Below are positions 50,504-60,277 of a stretch of 64,000 bases of DNA, one piece after another. The translations under genes were made by a program, and so were the position numbers. This DNA is from Xylanibacter oryzae DSM 17970 (GTDB lineage: Bacteria; Bacteroidota; Bacteroidia; Bacteroidales; Bacteroidaceae). The notes under the pieces were generated by a model that saw only the letters and a program-made list of their open reading frames with translations, was not told the DNA's origin and did not search any database. The number at the start of each line of letters is the position of its first letter. The stretch's first letter is position 1. The stretch is taken from positions 522,703 through 586,702 of the forward strand of contig NZ_KK073873.1 in assembly GCF_000585355.1 (NCBI RefSeq). The letters run 5' to 3'.

Positions 50504-52397
50504 TTATAAAAATAAAGCCGTCTTCATATCCTAAAATCTCTTCGTTTATGAGATTAGCAATACTTTCATTAAGTTGGTTTTCTGGTAGAGATAAGTCATT
50601 CAAGTCAGAAATCATATGTGGTTTCTTGTCTTTAAGCATCTCCATTATCTTTTCTTTTACATATTTAGTCACATTCCCGGATGTGCTTTCACCTTTATGT
50701 TCGTTGCATACATCACATTGATTACAGTCCTTGGCATCTTTTTCTCCAAAATACATAAGCAATTGTCTACTTCTGCACAAATAATCATTCGATGCATAAT
50801 CTATCATAGCATAAATACGCTTGCTATATTGATTACGTCTTTCTTCGTAGACATCATTCCCAATATGTAATTTCTCAGAGTCTTCCCGCCATAATGTGTA
50901 AGAAATTGTAGGCATTCTTCGTTGTGGGATAAAATGGATAATATGTCTGGCGCTAAGATTCTTAAGAATAACATATAGATTCTGTTTCTTAATACCTGCC
51001 TGTTGTGCCAAGAATCCTTCATCAATATATACGTAATCGCTAAAGAGTCCTCCATAGCAGCGTAGTAAAGCAGTTATGACAGCTTCTTCATCATTGCTTT
51101 GATTGTTAAGACGATACAACTCATTGCGCTCAAGCAAGAATATTACTCTGGCAGCATCATCACCAATATCATCATATTCAATATATCCTGCCCTCTCTAG
51201 TATTTTAAGTGATGAATCAACTAGAGTAGGAAAGTGCTTGAACGTTCTGCAGAACTTGTCTATATTAAATTCCATGGTAGAACCTTGTCCGGAACCTACA
51301 CCTATCTGATAGTAATAAGCCAGATGATCATAGACTGTTTTTATATAATCTTTCTCAGGGAATGTATCCGTAATACGTTTATCCAGTTTTCTTTTATCGC
51401 TATTATTATATAGTAAAACAGCGTACGATTTTTTTCCATCTCTTCCCGCTCTTCCAGCCTCCTGAAAGTAAGCTTCAATAGAGTCAGGGCAGTCAATGTG
51501 GATAACTGTCCTAACGTCAGGTTTGTCTATTCCCATTCCGAAAGCATTAGTTGACACCATAACCCTGACTTTATCGTCTTGCCATTCTTTTTGTCTTTCG
51601 TCTTTAACAGAATGGTCTAGGCCTGCATGATAATATGTTGCGCTAATACCATTGTCTAAAAGTAGCTGTGCGGTTTCTTTTGTTTTTCTTCTACTCCTTG
51701 TATATACTATTGCACTTCCACCTACACAACTCAGAATGTGTATCATTTCCTGGCGTTTGTCAGTAGCAATTCGTACTATGTAGGCAAGGTTTTTGCGCTC
51801 AAAACTCATTCTGAATACATTGTCCTGAGTAAAATGCAATCTCTCTTCAATATCTTTTACAACATTTGGCGTAGCAGTGGCAGTTAGTGCTAAGACAGGA
51901 ATTTCTTTTCCTACGATATCTCTTACATCTGCAATTTTAAGATACGCCGGGCGAAAATCATATCCCCACTGACTTATACAATGAGCTTCATCTACAGTTA
52001 TGAAACTTACTTTAGTATGTTTCAGCTTAGTTAAAAATAGTTTTGAAGATAACCTTTCCGGTGAAATATATAGAATTTTTATTCCACCAAAAATGCAATT
52101 TTCCAAAGTTGTGATTATTTCTTCATGAGATAATCCAGAGTAAATTGCAGCAGCCTTTATGCCCCTTTTTTTCAGGTTCATTACCTGATCTTTCATTAGT
52201 GCTATGAGTGGCGTAATAACAATGCACACACCATCCATAGTAAGAGCCGGAACCTGAAAGGTAATAGACTTGCCACCACCTGTAGGCATTAGTCCAAGGG
52301 TGTCCTTTCCTGCACCGATGCTCTCAATTATATCTTTCTGGATACCACGGAAGTCGTCATATCCCCAGTACGTTTTAAGAATCTCTTTGTATTCCAC
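50487..52397 (-). CDS. recQ: ATP-dependent DNA helicase RecQ
   Basis: This 636-residue 3'-5' helicase unwinds recombination and repair intermediates. Walker A is LMPTGGGKSITFQVPAL, the DEAH box is VDEAHCISQWGYDFRP, and motif VI is QEAGRAGRDGK. The zinc-binding cysteines are in LCRSRQLLMYFGE and CNQCDVC. A winged-helix region follows; there is no HRDC domain, and the last 60 residues are a short winged-helix-like end. It begins 21 bp after the recJ stop, so recJ and recQ form an operon. Confidence 0.96.
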   Translation of the reverse strand: MEYKEILKTYWGYDDFRGIQKDIIESIGAGKDTLGLMPTGGGKSITFQVPALTMDGVCIVITPLIALMKDQVMNLKKRGIKAAAIYSGLSHEEIITTLENCIFGGIKILYISPERLSSKLFLTKLKHTKVSFITVDEAHCISQWGYDFRPAYLKIADVRDIVGKEIPVLALTATATPNVVKDIEERLHFTQDNVFRMSFERKNLAYIVRIATDKRQEMIHILSCVGGSAIVYTRSRRKTKETAQLLLDNGISATYYHAGLDHSVKDERQKEWQDDKVRVMVSTNAFGMGIDKPDVRTVIHIDCPDSIEAYFQEAGRAGRDGKKSYAVLLYNNSDKRKLDKRITDTFPEKDYIKTVYDHLAYYYQIGVGSGQGSTMEFNIDKFCRTFKHFPTLVDSSLKILERAGYIEYDDIGDDAARVIFLLERNELYRLNNQSNDEEAVITALLRCYGGLFSDYVYIDEGFLAQQAGIKKQNLYVILKNLSARHIIHFIPQRRMPTISYTLWREDSEKLHIGNDVYEERRNQYSKRIYAMIDYASNDYLCRSRQLLMYFGEKDAKDCNQCDVCNEHKGESTSGNVTKYVKEKIMEMLKDKKPHMISDLNDLSLPENQLNESIANLINEEILGYEDGFIFIIKKGC

Positions 52398-52418
52398 AAA
52401 AGCTAACTTACGATACTA

Positions 52419-54140
52419 TTATTCTTCAGACGGGCGTATATCTTCTATCTGTAACTGCGCCTCGCCTCGCTTATAAATATTTTCCTCTATCGTATAAACA
52501 ATATCGAAACTTCTTTTTGATTTTATATATCTGGCAGAGGCACTTTGACCAAATGCAATGCCATTCATTACGTTACTAGACTGGCTGTCAACAAGTTCTA
52601 ATTTTATATGCTCTTGCTCACGTCCCACAACCTTACTTGTTCCGTAATCATAAACCTGCTTAGTACAGAATAACGGTTTGGTGTTACATGGACCATATGG
52701 TGAAAACTTTTTAAGGTCAGCCTGTAGTTTTTTTGTGATATCCTTAAAGTCAATCATTGCATCAATATTCAGTATCGCCTCAGTCTGTTCAGGCATTATA
52801 TGTTCCTCAACATAAAGTTGAAACCTTTTTTTAAACTCATCTATTTTGTCCAACTTCATTGTAAGTCCGGCAGCATATGTATGTCCTCCGAAATTTACAA
52901 GGAGATCTCTGCAACTCTTTATAGCAGCATAAACGTCAAATCCCGTTACGCTACGAGCAGATCCGGTTACGAATTCGTTGTCTCTCGTAAGAACAACAGT
53001 AGGACGAAAGTATATTTCAGTTAGTCTTGACGCAACGATGCCTATAATTCCCTTTTTCCAATTTTCGTCATAAAGCACTATACTTGAATGATGCTCTTGT
53101 GATTCTACATCTTCAACGATTTGGTTTGCTTCTTCGGTCATTTGCTTGTCAATATCCTTGCGCTGTTCATTATATTCATTAATGTTTTTAGCTTCATTAA
53201 GTGCTATGTTCAAGTCTTTTTCAACAAGCAATTCAACGCTTTCTTTACCATTTTCCATACGTCCTGACGCATTTATACGCGGACCTATTTTGAATACAAT
53301 ATCTCCCATTGAGAGTTCACGGCCGTTAAGTCCGCAGATATCAATAATAGCCTTCAATCCAATGCTTGGATTCTGATTTAGTTGTTTTAGACCATGGTAT
53401 GCCAGTATTCTGTTTTCATCCATCACAGGAACTATGTCAGAAGCGATGCTGACAGCACAGAAGTCGAGTAGTGAAATAAGATGACTAAAAGATATATTGT
53501 TGTTTTTAGCAAATGCCTGCATAAACTTGAATCCAACACCACATCCTGAAAGATGTTTGAATGGATAAGTATCATCCGGTCTTTTAGGATTAAGTATAGC
53601 AAAAGCTGATGGCATAACCTCATCAGGAACATGATGGTCACAGATAATGAAATCTATTCCAACACTGTTGGCATATGCTATCTCATCGATTGCCTTAATA
53701 CCGCAATCAAGTATGATAATTAATTTAACACCAGTTTCTTTGGCATAATCTATTCCTTTCTTGCTGACACCATATCCCTCGTCATATCTGTCGGGAATAT
53801 AATATTCAATATTTGAATAGAATTGTTGCAGAAACTTATACACAAGAGCTACAGCAGTACAACCATCCACATCATAGTCTCCGTAAACCATAATGCGTTC
53901 TTTATGCCCCATAGCATCATTAAGTCTATCAACCGCCACATCCATATCCTTCATAAGGAATGGATTATACAAATCAGCTAATTGAGGATGGAAAAAGCGT
54001 TTTGCTGCCGAAACAGTATCTACACCTCTATGCCGTAGAAGATCGGCAAGCATCGGACTTATTCCAAGTTTTTCTCCGAAATCATTAGCCGCTTTTTTTT
54101 GTTCTGTTGTTGGTGGTTTGTAATTCCATTTGAAATCCAT
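52419..54140 (-). CDS. recJ: single-stranded-DNA-specific exonuclease RecJ
   Basis: RecJ degrades single-stranded DNA 5' to 3' with the RecQ helicase in RecF-type repair. The 573-residue protein has the DHH-family metal motifs VYGDYDVDGCTAVALVY, DCGIK and ICDHHVPDE, GPRINASGRM, and the DHHA1 motif FGGHTYAAGLTM, followed by a C-terminal OB-like domain. Length and motif order are complete. Gene order recJ-recQ supports a joint role. The gap 54141-54376 shows only the downstream peptidase terminator and a weak minus-strand TAACTTTA at 54186-54179. Confidence 0.96.
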   Translation of the reverse strand: MDFKWNYKPPTTEQKKAANDFGEKLGISPMLADLLRHRGVDTVSAAKRFFHPQLADLYNPFLMKDMDVAVDRLNDAMGHKERIMVYGDYDVDGCTAVALVYKFLQQFYSNIEYYIPDRYDEGYGVSKKGIDYAKETGVKLIIILDCGIKAIDEIAYANSVGIDFIICDHHVPDEVMPSAFAILNPKRPDDTYPFKHLSGCGVGFKFMQAFAKNNNISFSHLISLLDFCAVSIASDIVPVMDENRILAYHGLKQLNQNPSIGLKAIIDICGLNGRELSMGDIVFKIGPRINASGRMENGKESVELLVEKDLNIALNEAKNINEYNEQRKDIDKQMTEEANQIVEDVESQEHHSSIVLYDENWKKGIIGIVASRLTEIYFRPTVVLTRDNEFVTGSARSVTGFDVYAAIKSCRDLLVNFGGHTYAAGLTMKLDKIDEFKKRFQLYVEEHIMPEQTEAILNIDAMIDFKDITKKLQADLKKFSPYGPCNTKPLFCTKQVYDYGTSKVVGREQEHIKLELVDSQSSNVMNGIAFGQSASARYIKSKRSFDIVYTIEENIYKRGEAQLQIEDIRPSEE

Positions 54141-54335
54141 TTATATAGTTTTTTATTTTCTTTCATACGATTAGCGTGTAAAGTTACAAATAAAAAACTA
54201 GAATATAGTGCTTTTTGTTTTTTTTTCATAAAAAACAATACTGCCAGTCTATTTCAAAAAACCACCCATTATGACTAATTATTCTTAATGTGTTGCTTAC
54301 AAATAAGCTGTATAAATAGATTTGTAATAAAATAT

Positions 54336-54370
54336 AAAAATGTCCCAACTTAAAAGAAGTTGGGACATTT
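54336..54370 (-). terminator. terminator of the C1 peptidase gene
   Basis: AAATGTCCCAACTT (54338-54351) and AAGTTGGGACATTT (54357-54370) form a perfect 14-bp stem. On the minus strand the A run 54336-54340 becomes the U tract. Confidence 0.9.
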
Positions 54371-54376
54371 ATTATT

Positions 54377-55579
54377 TTAGATTCCGAGTTTTTTTCTGAT
54401 ATCTTTAGGAATCGCATTCTTGTTAACCATGATATCCATAGTTTTATACAGAACGAAATTCTTAGTCATATACCATATTCCTTTATAATCACCATACTTT
54501 CCCCAAGAATTTTTAACCATATAGTATTCTTTACCGTTTTGGTCTTTTGCAATACCATATATATGCATTCCGTGGTCATCAGTAGTTTCCCAATTATCGA
54601 ATCCTTCCTGACGCATTTCCTGTGTAGGTACAATCTCAGGAGCATTTACTCCAAGAGAGTCAAGCTTTGAAGTCTTCTCATCCTTACTTAACTTAAACCA
54701 TTTGTCAGCATCTGTTCCAGCCATGCTGCGTGCCTTTTTAGTATCATATGCGATAGCTATACCTTTGCGAGTGAAACCGTCTTCTGTAACATCTCCACCC
54801 CAAGCTACTGTATAACCATTGTTCACAGCATTGTCAATAATCTTTGTAAGATCATCCATCGGTACATTGTAACTAGGAGCCCATCTCCAATTGTCCTGAA
54901 CCTCTACAGGGAATTCTGTCCAGAAAGGATGATGAGTATAACTTGTTATGCTTACATAATCATCAAAATTGATACCAAGACTTGATGCGAATGATTTCGG
55001 AGTATAATTCTTTCCTTCGTAAGAGAATGAAGTAGGGCATTTTCCGATATATGCATCTACAATACCCTGTAGACCATTTTTCCATGCAGGAGTAAGTTTC
55101 TTAGAATCGCTCTTTGCTATTGCATTGACATAAGGAGTCATTGCTTTGAAGAATTCACCGAAGTTACTCAGAGTATCTCCATATAGCGTACCAGGCAATG
55201 GCATAGCTGTCTCTGGGCATATTCCATAGTTCTTCATGCAGTAAAGCACATCATAAGAACTTCCACCTTCAGAGAAAGAAGCATCACCATGCATGCGTAC
55301 AGACATTGTAGCGCGGTCCAGATAATCCTTGTTAGCTACAAACATTTCACATAAATCGTATGTCTTTCCTGTTTTCTTTAGTATCTCGCTTTCAAAGAAG
55401 CTGATAGTAGAGAAATCCCAGCACGTACCACTACGGTTTTGGTCTTTAATACTCGTAATTTTGTTTTCTTTGATTGTGGTAAACACTGGTTTGTTTTTGT
55501 TTACCGAATCCTTTTTTGTTTCAGCTCCAGAACTCATCGCAACAAAAGCGATAAGAGCCAATACCATAAATTTTCTCAT
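54377..55579 (-). CDS. secreted C1-family cysteine peptidase (aminopeptidase C/bleomycin hydrolase-like)
   Basis: This 400-residue protein has a signal peptide (about 1-20, ending SSGAE), so it acts in the periplasm, unlike the cytoplasmic PepC of lactic bacteria. The catalytic Cys is in SGTCWDFST (about residue 53), the His in DDHGMHIYG and the Asn in MVKNSWGKYGDYKG. The lysine-rich C-terminal end is of the C1B type. The M24 peptidase gene precedes it by 26 bp, so the two form a peptide-degrading unit. Confidence 0.9.
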   Translation of the reverse strand: MRKFMVLALIAFVAMSSGAETKKDSVNKNKPVFTTIKENKITSIKDQNRSGTCWDFSTISFFESEILKKTGKTYDLCEMFVANKDYLDRATMSVRMHGDASFSEGGSSYDVLYCMKNYGICPETAMPLPGTLYGDTLSNFGEFFKAMTPYVNAIAKSDSKKLTPAWKNGLQGIVDAYIGKCPTSFSYEGKNYTPKSFASSLGINFDDYVSITSYTHHPFWTEFPVEVQDNWRWAPSYNVPMDDLTKIIDNAVNNGYTVAWGGDVTEDGFTRKGIAIAYDTKKARSMAGTDADKWFKLSKDEKTSKLDSLGVNAPEIVPTQEMRQEGFDNWETTDDHGMHIYGIAKDQNGKEYYMVKNSWGKYGDYKGIWYMTKNFVLYKTMDIMVNKNAIPKDIRKKLGI

Positions 55580-55605
55580 AATTTAATTTATAATTCTTAT
55601 TTGTT

Positions 55606-57000
55606 TTAATTGTTCATAAAATTCTCAACATCTTTAGGATGATAAGGTATACGGTCCTTTCCTATAAATCTGCAACCATCTTTGGTTATAAGAATATCAT
55701 CCTCAATACGTATTCCGCCGAAACCTTTGTAGGTCTCAAGCATATCAAAATTAATAAACTCCTTACAATGTCCGCTTGCCTTCCAGTTATCTATTAAGGC
55801 AGGAATAAAATAAATTCCCGGCTCATCCGTCATAACAAAGTTTTCTTGTAACTTTCGTCCCATACGCAGGCAGTTTGTACCAAATTGAGTAGAAGGTTGA
55901 ATCTCTTTGTCGAATCCTACATAGTTTTGTCCAAGTCCCTCCATGTCGTGTACATCCATACCCATCATGTGTCCAAGTCCGTGGGGTAGGAACATAGCAT
56001 GAGCGCCGGCTTTTACGGCTTCATCAGTATCCCCTTTCATCAATCCAAGGTCTTTCAGCCTGTCTGTCATCAGTTTACACACATTCATGTGTACATCATA
56101 CCATTTTACGCCGGGTTTAGCTACCTGCAGAGTATAATCATGACAAGCTTCAACGATGCTGTATATTTCAAGTTGTCTCTGTGTAAATTTACCATCTACA
56201 GGATAAGTACGCGTGTTGTCAGAGCAATAATTATTAATTGTCTCAGCTCCCGCATCGCAGAGTACCAGGCGTCCGGCTTCAAGTTTTGCCATTGAAGGGT
56301 TACCATGCATTATCTCGCCATGTTGAGAAAATATGGTAGCGAAACTTACCATTGCTCCATACGAGTTGGCTACACCGTCAACATGTCCACCAATATAATG
56401 CTCAGTTACGCCCGGTTTTGTAAGTTTCATAGCCGTGGTATGCATTTTATAGCCGATTATAGCCGCCCTCTCAAGTTCCTCAATCTCTTGAGGTTCTTTG
56501 CTTGAACGCATCTTAACTACAGCCATAATCAATTCAAGAGATGCAGATTCCTTCTGTTGATTAGGGTGAATACCAAGTAAATCAAAAATTTGGATTTTAT
56601 TGTCAAAGCGATAAGGTGGGAGATAGTGTATTGTTCGCTTCTGTCTCATTGCATCGTTGCATATTGACTTTAGCTCTTTCATAGGAGCCGAACTTCCCAC
56701 CCCAACCTGTTGAGCCATATCGTGGACACTGTCTACAGACCCGAACCATACGATATCCTCAATATCTATATCATCACCAACTAGTGTTTCGGTATCATTA
56801 TCCACATCAATAACACCTACAAGTCCGTCCCTGTTCTGTCCAAAGTAATATAGAAATGACGAATCCTGACGGAACGGATAATATCCGTTTGATGGATAAT
56901 TAACAGGCGATTCATTGTTGCCGAAAAGTATAACGATGCCACTCTTTACGAGCTTTCGCAGTTCTGCGCGGCGGCTTACGTAGGTTTCTTTACTGAACAT
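55606..57000 (-). CDS. Xaa-Pro aminopeptidase (M24B)
   Basis: This 464-residue metallopeptidase removes N-terminal residues before proline. The N-terminal creatinase-like domain has VILFGNNESPVNYPSNGYYPF. Metal-binding residues are in LCDAGAETINNYCSDNTR (two Asp), HGLGHMMGMDVHD (His), TDEPGIYF (Glu) and GIRIEDDI (Glu). No signal peptide is seen. Its promoter is divergent from the patatin gene, and the secreted peptidase gene lies directly downstream. Confidence 0.93.
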   Translation of the reverse strand: MFSKETYVSRRAELRKLVKSGIVILFGNNESPVNYPSNGYYPFRQDSSFLYYFGQNRDGLVGVIDVDNDTETLVGDDIDIEDIVWFGSVDSVHDMAQQVGVGSSAPMKELKSICNDAMRQKRTIHYLPPYRFDNKIQIFDLLGIHPNQQKESASLELIMAVVKMRSSKEPQEIEELERAAIIGYKMHTTAMKLTKPGVTEHYIGGHVDGVANSYGAMVSFATIFSQHGEIMHGNPSMAKLEAGRLVLCDAGAETINNYCSDNTRTYPVDGKFTQRQLEIYSIVEACHDYTLQVAKPGVKWYDVHMNVCKLMTDRLKDLGLMKGDTDEAVKAGAHAMFLPHGLGHMMGMDVHDMEGLGQNYVGFDKEIQPSTQFGTNCLRMGRKLQENFVMTDEPGIYFIPALIDNWKASGHCKEFINFDMLETYKGFGGIRIEDDILITKDGCRFIGKDRIPYHPKDVENFMNN

Positions 57001-57028
57001 AATGATATTTTCTAAAAATTTATAATTG

Positions 57029-57036
57029 CAAAGTTA
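57029..57036 (-). promoter_or_regulatory. -7 box of the M24 peptidase promoter
   Basis: TAACTTTG on the minus strand, about 28 bp before the start codon at 57000; no clear -33 element. Confidence 0.55.
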
Positions 57037-57058
57037 CACATTTTAAATCTAAATTTAT

Positions 57059-57066
57059 TATCTTTG
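57059..57066 (+). promoter_or_regulatory. -7 box of the patatin-gene promoter
   Basis: TATCTTTG, 22 bp before ATG 57089, back to back with the M24 peptidase box. Confidence 0.58.
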
Positions 57067-57088
57067 CACGGAAAATTAAACAGATTTT

Positions 57089-57937
57089 ATGCAAATAGAT
57101 AGAAATACAGGCCTTGTGCTTGAAGGAGGGGGTATGCGTGGTGTTTTTACCAGCGGGGTCCTTGACGCATTTATGAAGCATGATTTATACTTCCATTATG
57201 TTGTTGCGGTATCTGCTGGAGCCTGCAATGGTTTATCATATATGAGCCATCAGCCTCGTCGTGCCCGTATTTCTAATATAGACTATCTTGCACGTTACAA
57301 TTATATTGGGCTTCGTCATCTTGTAACACAAGGATGTATCTTCGATCAAAAGTTACTTTACGAAGATTTCCCCAACACACTTTTGCCTTTTGATTTTGAT
57401 ACCTATTTTAATAATCCTGACATTTTCGAGATGGTAACAACAAACTGCCTTACTGGCAGGTCTTGTTATCTCAATGTAAAAGATGATCGTCAGCGTTTGC
57501 TTGATGCGGTACGAGCAAGCAGTAGTCTTCCTTATGTGAGTAAAATCGTTATGGTAGACGGTATACCAATGCTTGATGGTGGAATTGTAGACAGCATACC
57601 TGTAATGCGAGCAATGGAGCAGGGCCATAGTAAAAATGTAGTTGTTTTAACTCGTAACAAAGGTTACCGCTCCACCGAGAAGGACCATAAGATAAAATAC
57701 GTATTCTATAAAAATTATCCGCGTTTGCGCGTTGCTCTGAGTCACAGATGCGAAGCCTATGACCGTCAGTTAGATATGATAGACCAACTGGAAGATAGTG
57801 GACAGATAATATGTATACGTCCTGCACGTCCTGTTGAAGTTGGGCGTATAGAGAAAGATACTAAAAAATTAGAAGCCATCTATGAAGAAGGCTTCTTATT
57901 AGGTGAGAAATTCTGTATGGAATATTATAAAGATTAG
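57089..57937 (+). CDS. patatin-like phospholipase (YjjU-type)
   Basis: This 282-residue protein has the oxyanion motif LEGGGMRGVFTSGVLDAF, the nucleophile Ser in AVSAGACNG (about residue 42) and the catalytic Asp in MLDGGIVDS (about 163). VRASSSLPYVS sits between them. It is a lipid acyl hydrolase without a signal peptide. The Gly usually found two before the Ser (GxSxG) is replaced by Ala-Val, yet the rest of the motif is intact. Its 3' end overlaps the convergent DUF805 gene by 4 bp. Confidence 0.88.
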   Translation: MQIDRNTGLVLEGGGMRGVFTSGVLDAFMKHDLYFHYVVAVSAGACNGLSYMSHQPRRARISNIDYLARYNYIGLRHLVTQGCIFDQKLLYEDFPNTLLPFDFDTYFNNPDIFEMVTTNCLTGRSCYLNVKDDRQRLLDAVRASSSLPYVSKIVMVDGIPMLDGGIVDSIPVMRAMEQGHSKNVVVLTRNKGYRSTEKDHKIKYVFYKNYPRLRVALSHRCEAYDRQLDMIDQLEDSGQIICIRPARPVEVGRIEKDTKKLEAIYEEGFLLGEKFCMEYYKD

Positions 57938-58392
57938 TCCTCTTTTAAGTATTTGTTTGATTCGCCGTAATCATTTTCCTCCTTTTTACTGTCGATTAGA
58001 CAGAATATCATAATTACGATATCTATTATCAAGTTAAGCTCGCATACTACTATGAACAAATTGCTTGCCATTAACTCTTTTATAGTGTCAGTATTGCTTA
58101 TAGACCCACCATTAGTTTTAAAAAGCATTATTATCAGAGCGATTATCTGAAGTGTAAAACTCAAGAAAGCCCATATTCCATTTTTGCCTGTATCATGTAG
58201 CCTTCTTACGGTAACGCTAAGACATCCCAACATAATAAGTTCTGCCACAATACACCCTAATGCAGCCATTTCCATTACGATGCCCAGTAATGCAAATACC
58301 ACAGTAATAGCGATTATTCCGGATAGCATAAACCACCAGAATTCAGATCTTCTGGCCCTTCCATCAAAGTCCTTTATATTTTCCAGTCCCAC
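57934..58392 (-). CDS. DUF805 membrane protein, main part (interrupted by in-frame TAA)
   Basis: From the GTG at 58392 the product has 152 residues and shows DUF805 signatures: IKDFDGRARRSEFWWFM and VTVRRLHDTGKNGIWAF, plus several membrane helices. The 16 codons directly before the GTG, in the same frame, continue the family's usual N-terminus (58393-58443) but end in TAA (58395-58393). Family proteins known to me have Lys or similar there. So the gene is probably one reading frame broken by a nonsense change, read either by reinitiation at GTG or not at all. The function of DUF805 is not established. Confidence 0.78.
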   Translation of the reverse strand: MGLENIKDFDGRARRSEFWWFMLSGIIAITVVFALLGIVMEMAALGCIVAELIMLGCLSVTVRRLHDTGKNGIWAFLSFTLQIIALIIMLFKTNGGSISNTDTIKELMASNLFIVVCELNLIIDIVIMIFCLIDSKKEENDYGESNKYLKED

Positions 58393-58443
58393 TTAAAGTG
58401 CTTCACTGAATTTAAGACGCGGTATTCTTTTTATCTTTTCCAT
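58393..58443 (-). pseudogene. 5' remnant of the DUF805 gene (16 codons, then TAA)
   Basis: ATG 58443 opens a frame encoding MEKIKRIPRLKFSEAL and stopping at TAA 58395-58393. The next codon is the GTG of the DUF805 protein, in the same frame. The RIPRL-FxEA pattern resembles the start of Bacteroidetes DUF805 proteins as I remember them; this should be checked against homologs. Confidence 0.65.
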
Positions 58444-58454
58444 ACAATCAGATA

Positions 58455-59141
58455 TTATTCTTTTCTTCTTTCGAGTAAGTCAGGCCTCAATCTTTTTGTC
58501 CGTTCGTAACTCTGTTCAATCTCCCAGTCCTTTATTTTAGCATCATTGCCGCTAAGCAGAATGTCAGGAACCTTCCAACCCTTATAATCTGAAGGTCTTG
58601 TATATATAGGAGCTGAAAGCATGTCATCCTGATAGCAGTCTGACAATGCACTCTGGTCGTCACTTATCACTCCGGGTACAAGTCTGACAATAGCATCAGC
58701 CATCACAGCCGCAGCCAGTTCACCACCAGTAAGGACATAGTCACCAATACTTATTTCTCTAGTTATCAGATGCTCCCTTATTCGATGGTCAATTCCCTTA
58801 TAGTGTCCGCATAATATGATTATATTACCCTTTAGAGAAAGGTCATTGGCAATATGCTGGTCAAACTGCTCTCCATCAGGCGAAGTGAATATAACCTCAT
58901 CATAATCCCTCTCAGCTTTAAGTGTAGAGATAGCTCTGTCGATAGGTTCGCATTGCATCACCATGCCTGCAAATCCTCCATATGGATAGTCATCTACACG
59001 TTTCCACTTATCTAGTGTATAGTCACGTAGATTATGCAGATGTATCTCTGCCAGTCCTTTCTTTTGAGCGCGTGCCAGTATAGACTCGTTGACGAATCCT
59101 TCCAGCATTTCAGGCAATACCGTAATTATATCTATTCTCAT
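58455..59141 (-). CDS. trmD: tRNA (guanine37-N1)-methyltransferase
   Basis: TrmD methylates G37 of tRNAs that read CNN codons and prevents frameshifts. The 228-residue SPOUT protein shows [14 protein letters not shown], and the knot region [26 protein letters not shown] and VRLVPGV. The start [10 protein letters not shown] is family standard; the 15 extra in-frame codons upstream (to 59186) run through the promoter. rimM and rplS, usual neighbours in many bacteria, are not here. Confidence 0.96.
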   Translation of the reverse strand: MRIDIITVLPEMLEGFVNESILARAQKKGLAEIHLHNLRDYTLDKWKRVDDYPYGGFAGMVMQCEPIDRAISTLKAERDYDEVIFTSPDGEQFDQHIANDLSLKGNIIILCGHYKGIDHRIREHLITREISIGDYVLTGGELAAAVMADAIVRLVPGVISDDQSALSDCYQDDMLSAPIYTRPSDYKGWKVPDILLSGNDAKIKDWEIEQSYERTKRLRPDLLERRKE

Positions 59142-59157
59142 TGCAATGTTTTGGGTA

Positions 59158-59165
59158 CAAAAGTA
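59158..59165 (-). promoter_or_regulatory. -7 box of the trmD promoter
   Basis: TACTTTTG on the minus strand, 16 bp before the trmD start codon and 25 bp after the buk stop. No clear -33 element is seen. Confidence 0.55.
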
Positions 59166-59189
59166 CGAAAAATAAGTTAAAATCACCCA

Positions 59190-60251
59190 TTATCTATAAA
59201 CTTTTATTTCCTGCTCACCTCTCATAGCACTGAGCGCATTCATTGCCAATGCCGTGAGTTCATCTTCACCCGGATAAATGTATACAGGTGCGATGAAAGA
59301 TACTCTTTCCTTCAGTTGGTCAGTAATATAAGTGCTATTAGCTACACCACCAGTAAACAGAATGGCATCCACCTTTCCGTATAACACAGTAGACAAACTA
59401 CCTACATCTTTAGCTATCTGGTATATCATGGCATCGAGTACAAGTTTTGCCTTCTTATCACCTTTTTCTATACGTTTTAAAACAGTAGGCACATCATTGG
59501 TTCCAAGATGTGCCATCATACCACTTCCCGATGTTACGTATTTGATTATCTGCTCACGTGTGTATTCCCCACTGAAACACAGATCTACCAATGGCAATGC
59601 CGGCAGTGCACCTGATCGCTCTGGCGTAAAAGGACCTTCGCCGGTTAATGCATTGTTGACATCTATAGCGCGTCCCTTTTTGTGTGCGGCCATTGAAATG
59701 CCTCCTCCAAGGTGACAAACAATGAGGTTCAAATCCTCATAATGCTGATTGTGTTCTTTTGCAAAGCGTCGCGCAATAGCACGCTGATTCAGCGCATGCC
59801 ATATCGTAAATCTTGGCATAAGTGGACAACCGTTAATACGGGCAATGTCTTCTAACTCATCTACAACTCCAGGATCCGCAATTAACGCGTGGCAATGCGG
59901 TAGACTAGAGGCTAAATCGGCAGCTATCAACGAACCAAGATTGCAAGCATGACGATACACCGCATTTCTGGTTTCAGAGAGTAACTTTTCGTTTATTTCA
60001 TAAACACCTGCTTCTATAGGTTTCAATAATCCTCCGCGCCCGACGATAACGTCAAAATCGAAAGGGATATGCTCCTCTGAAAGGGTATCAATAACTAATT
60101 GACGACGGTAAGCAAACTGCTCCATCGCATCAGAGAAATGAGACAATGTCTCAGGCGTGTGTCTTATAGTATTGTGCATCACAAGTTCTTCATCGTGGAA
60201 TACTCCAATTTTAGTGGATGTTGAACCAGGATTTATTGCTAATATCTTCAT
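59190..60251 (-). CDS. buk: butyrate kinase
   Basis: This 353-residue ASKHA-fold kinase converts butyryl-phosphate and ADP to butyrate and ATP. The phosphate motif is LAINPGSTSTKIGVF, and further motifs are VGRGGLL and VCHLGGGISMAAH, then LFTGGVANS. The order in transcription is ptb-buk, 26 bp apart. Such pairs in Bacteroidetes may use branched-chain acyl phosphates as well as butyrate. Substrate preference cannot be settled here. Confidence 0.93.
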   Translation of the reverse strand: MKILAINPGSTSTKIGVFHDEELVMHNTIRHTPETLSHFSDAMEQFAYRRQLVIDTLSEEHIPFDFDVIVGRGGLLKPIEAGVYEINEKLLSETRNAVYRHACNLGSLIAADLASSLPHCHALIADPGVVDELEDIARINGCPLMPRFTIWHALNQRAIARRFAKEHNQHYEDLNLIVCHLGGGISMAAHKKGRAIDVNNALTGEGPFTPERSGALPALPLVDLCFSGEYTREQIIKYVTSGSGMMAHLGTNDVPTVLKRIEKGDKKAKLVLDAMIYQIAKDVGSLSTVLYGKVDAILFTGGVANSTYITDQLKERVSFIAPVYIYPGEDELTALAMNALSAMRGEQEIKVYR

Positions 60252-60277
60252 TTAATCAATTCTTCAATTTGTTTATT

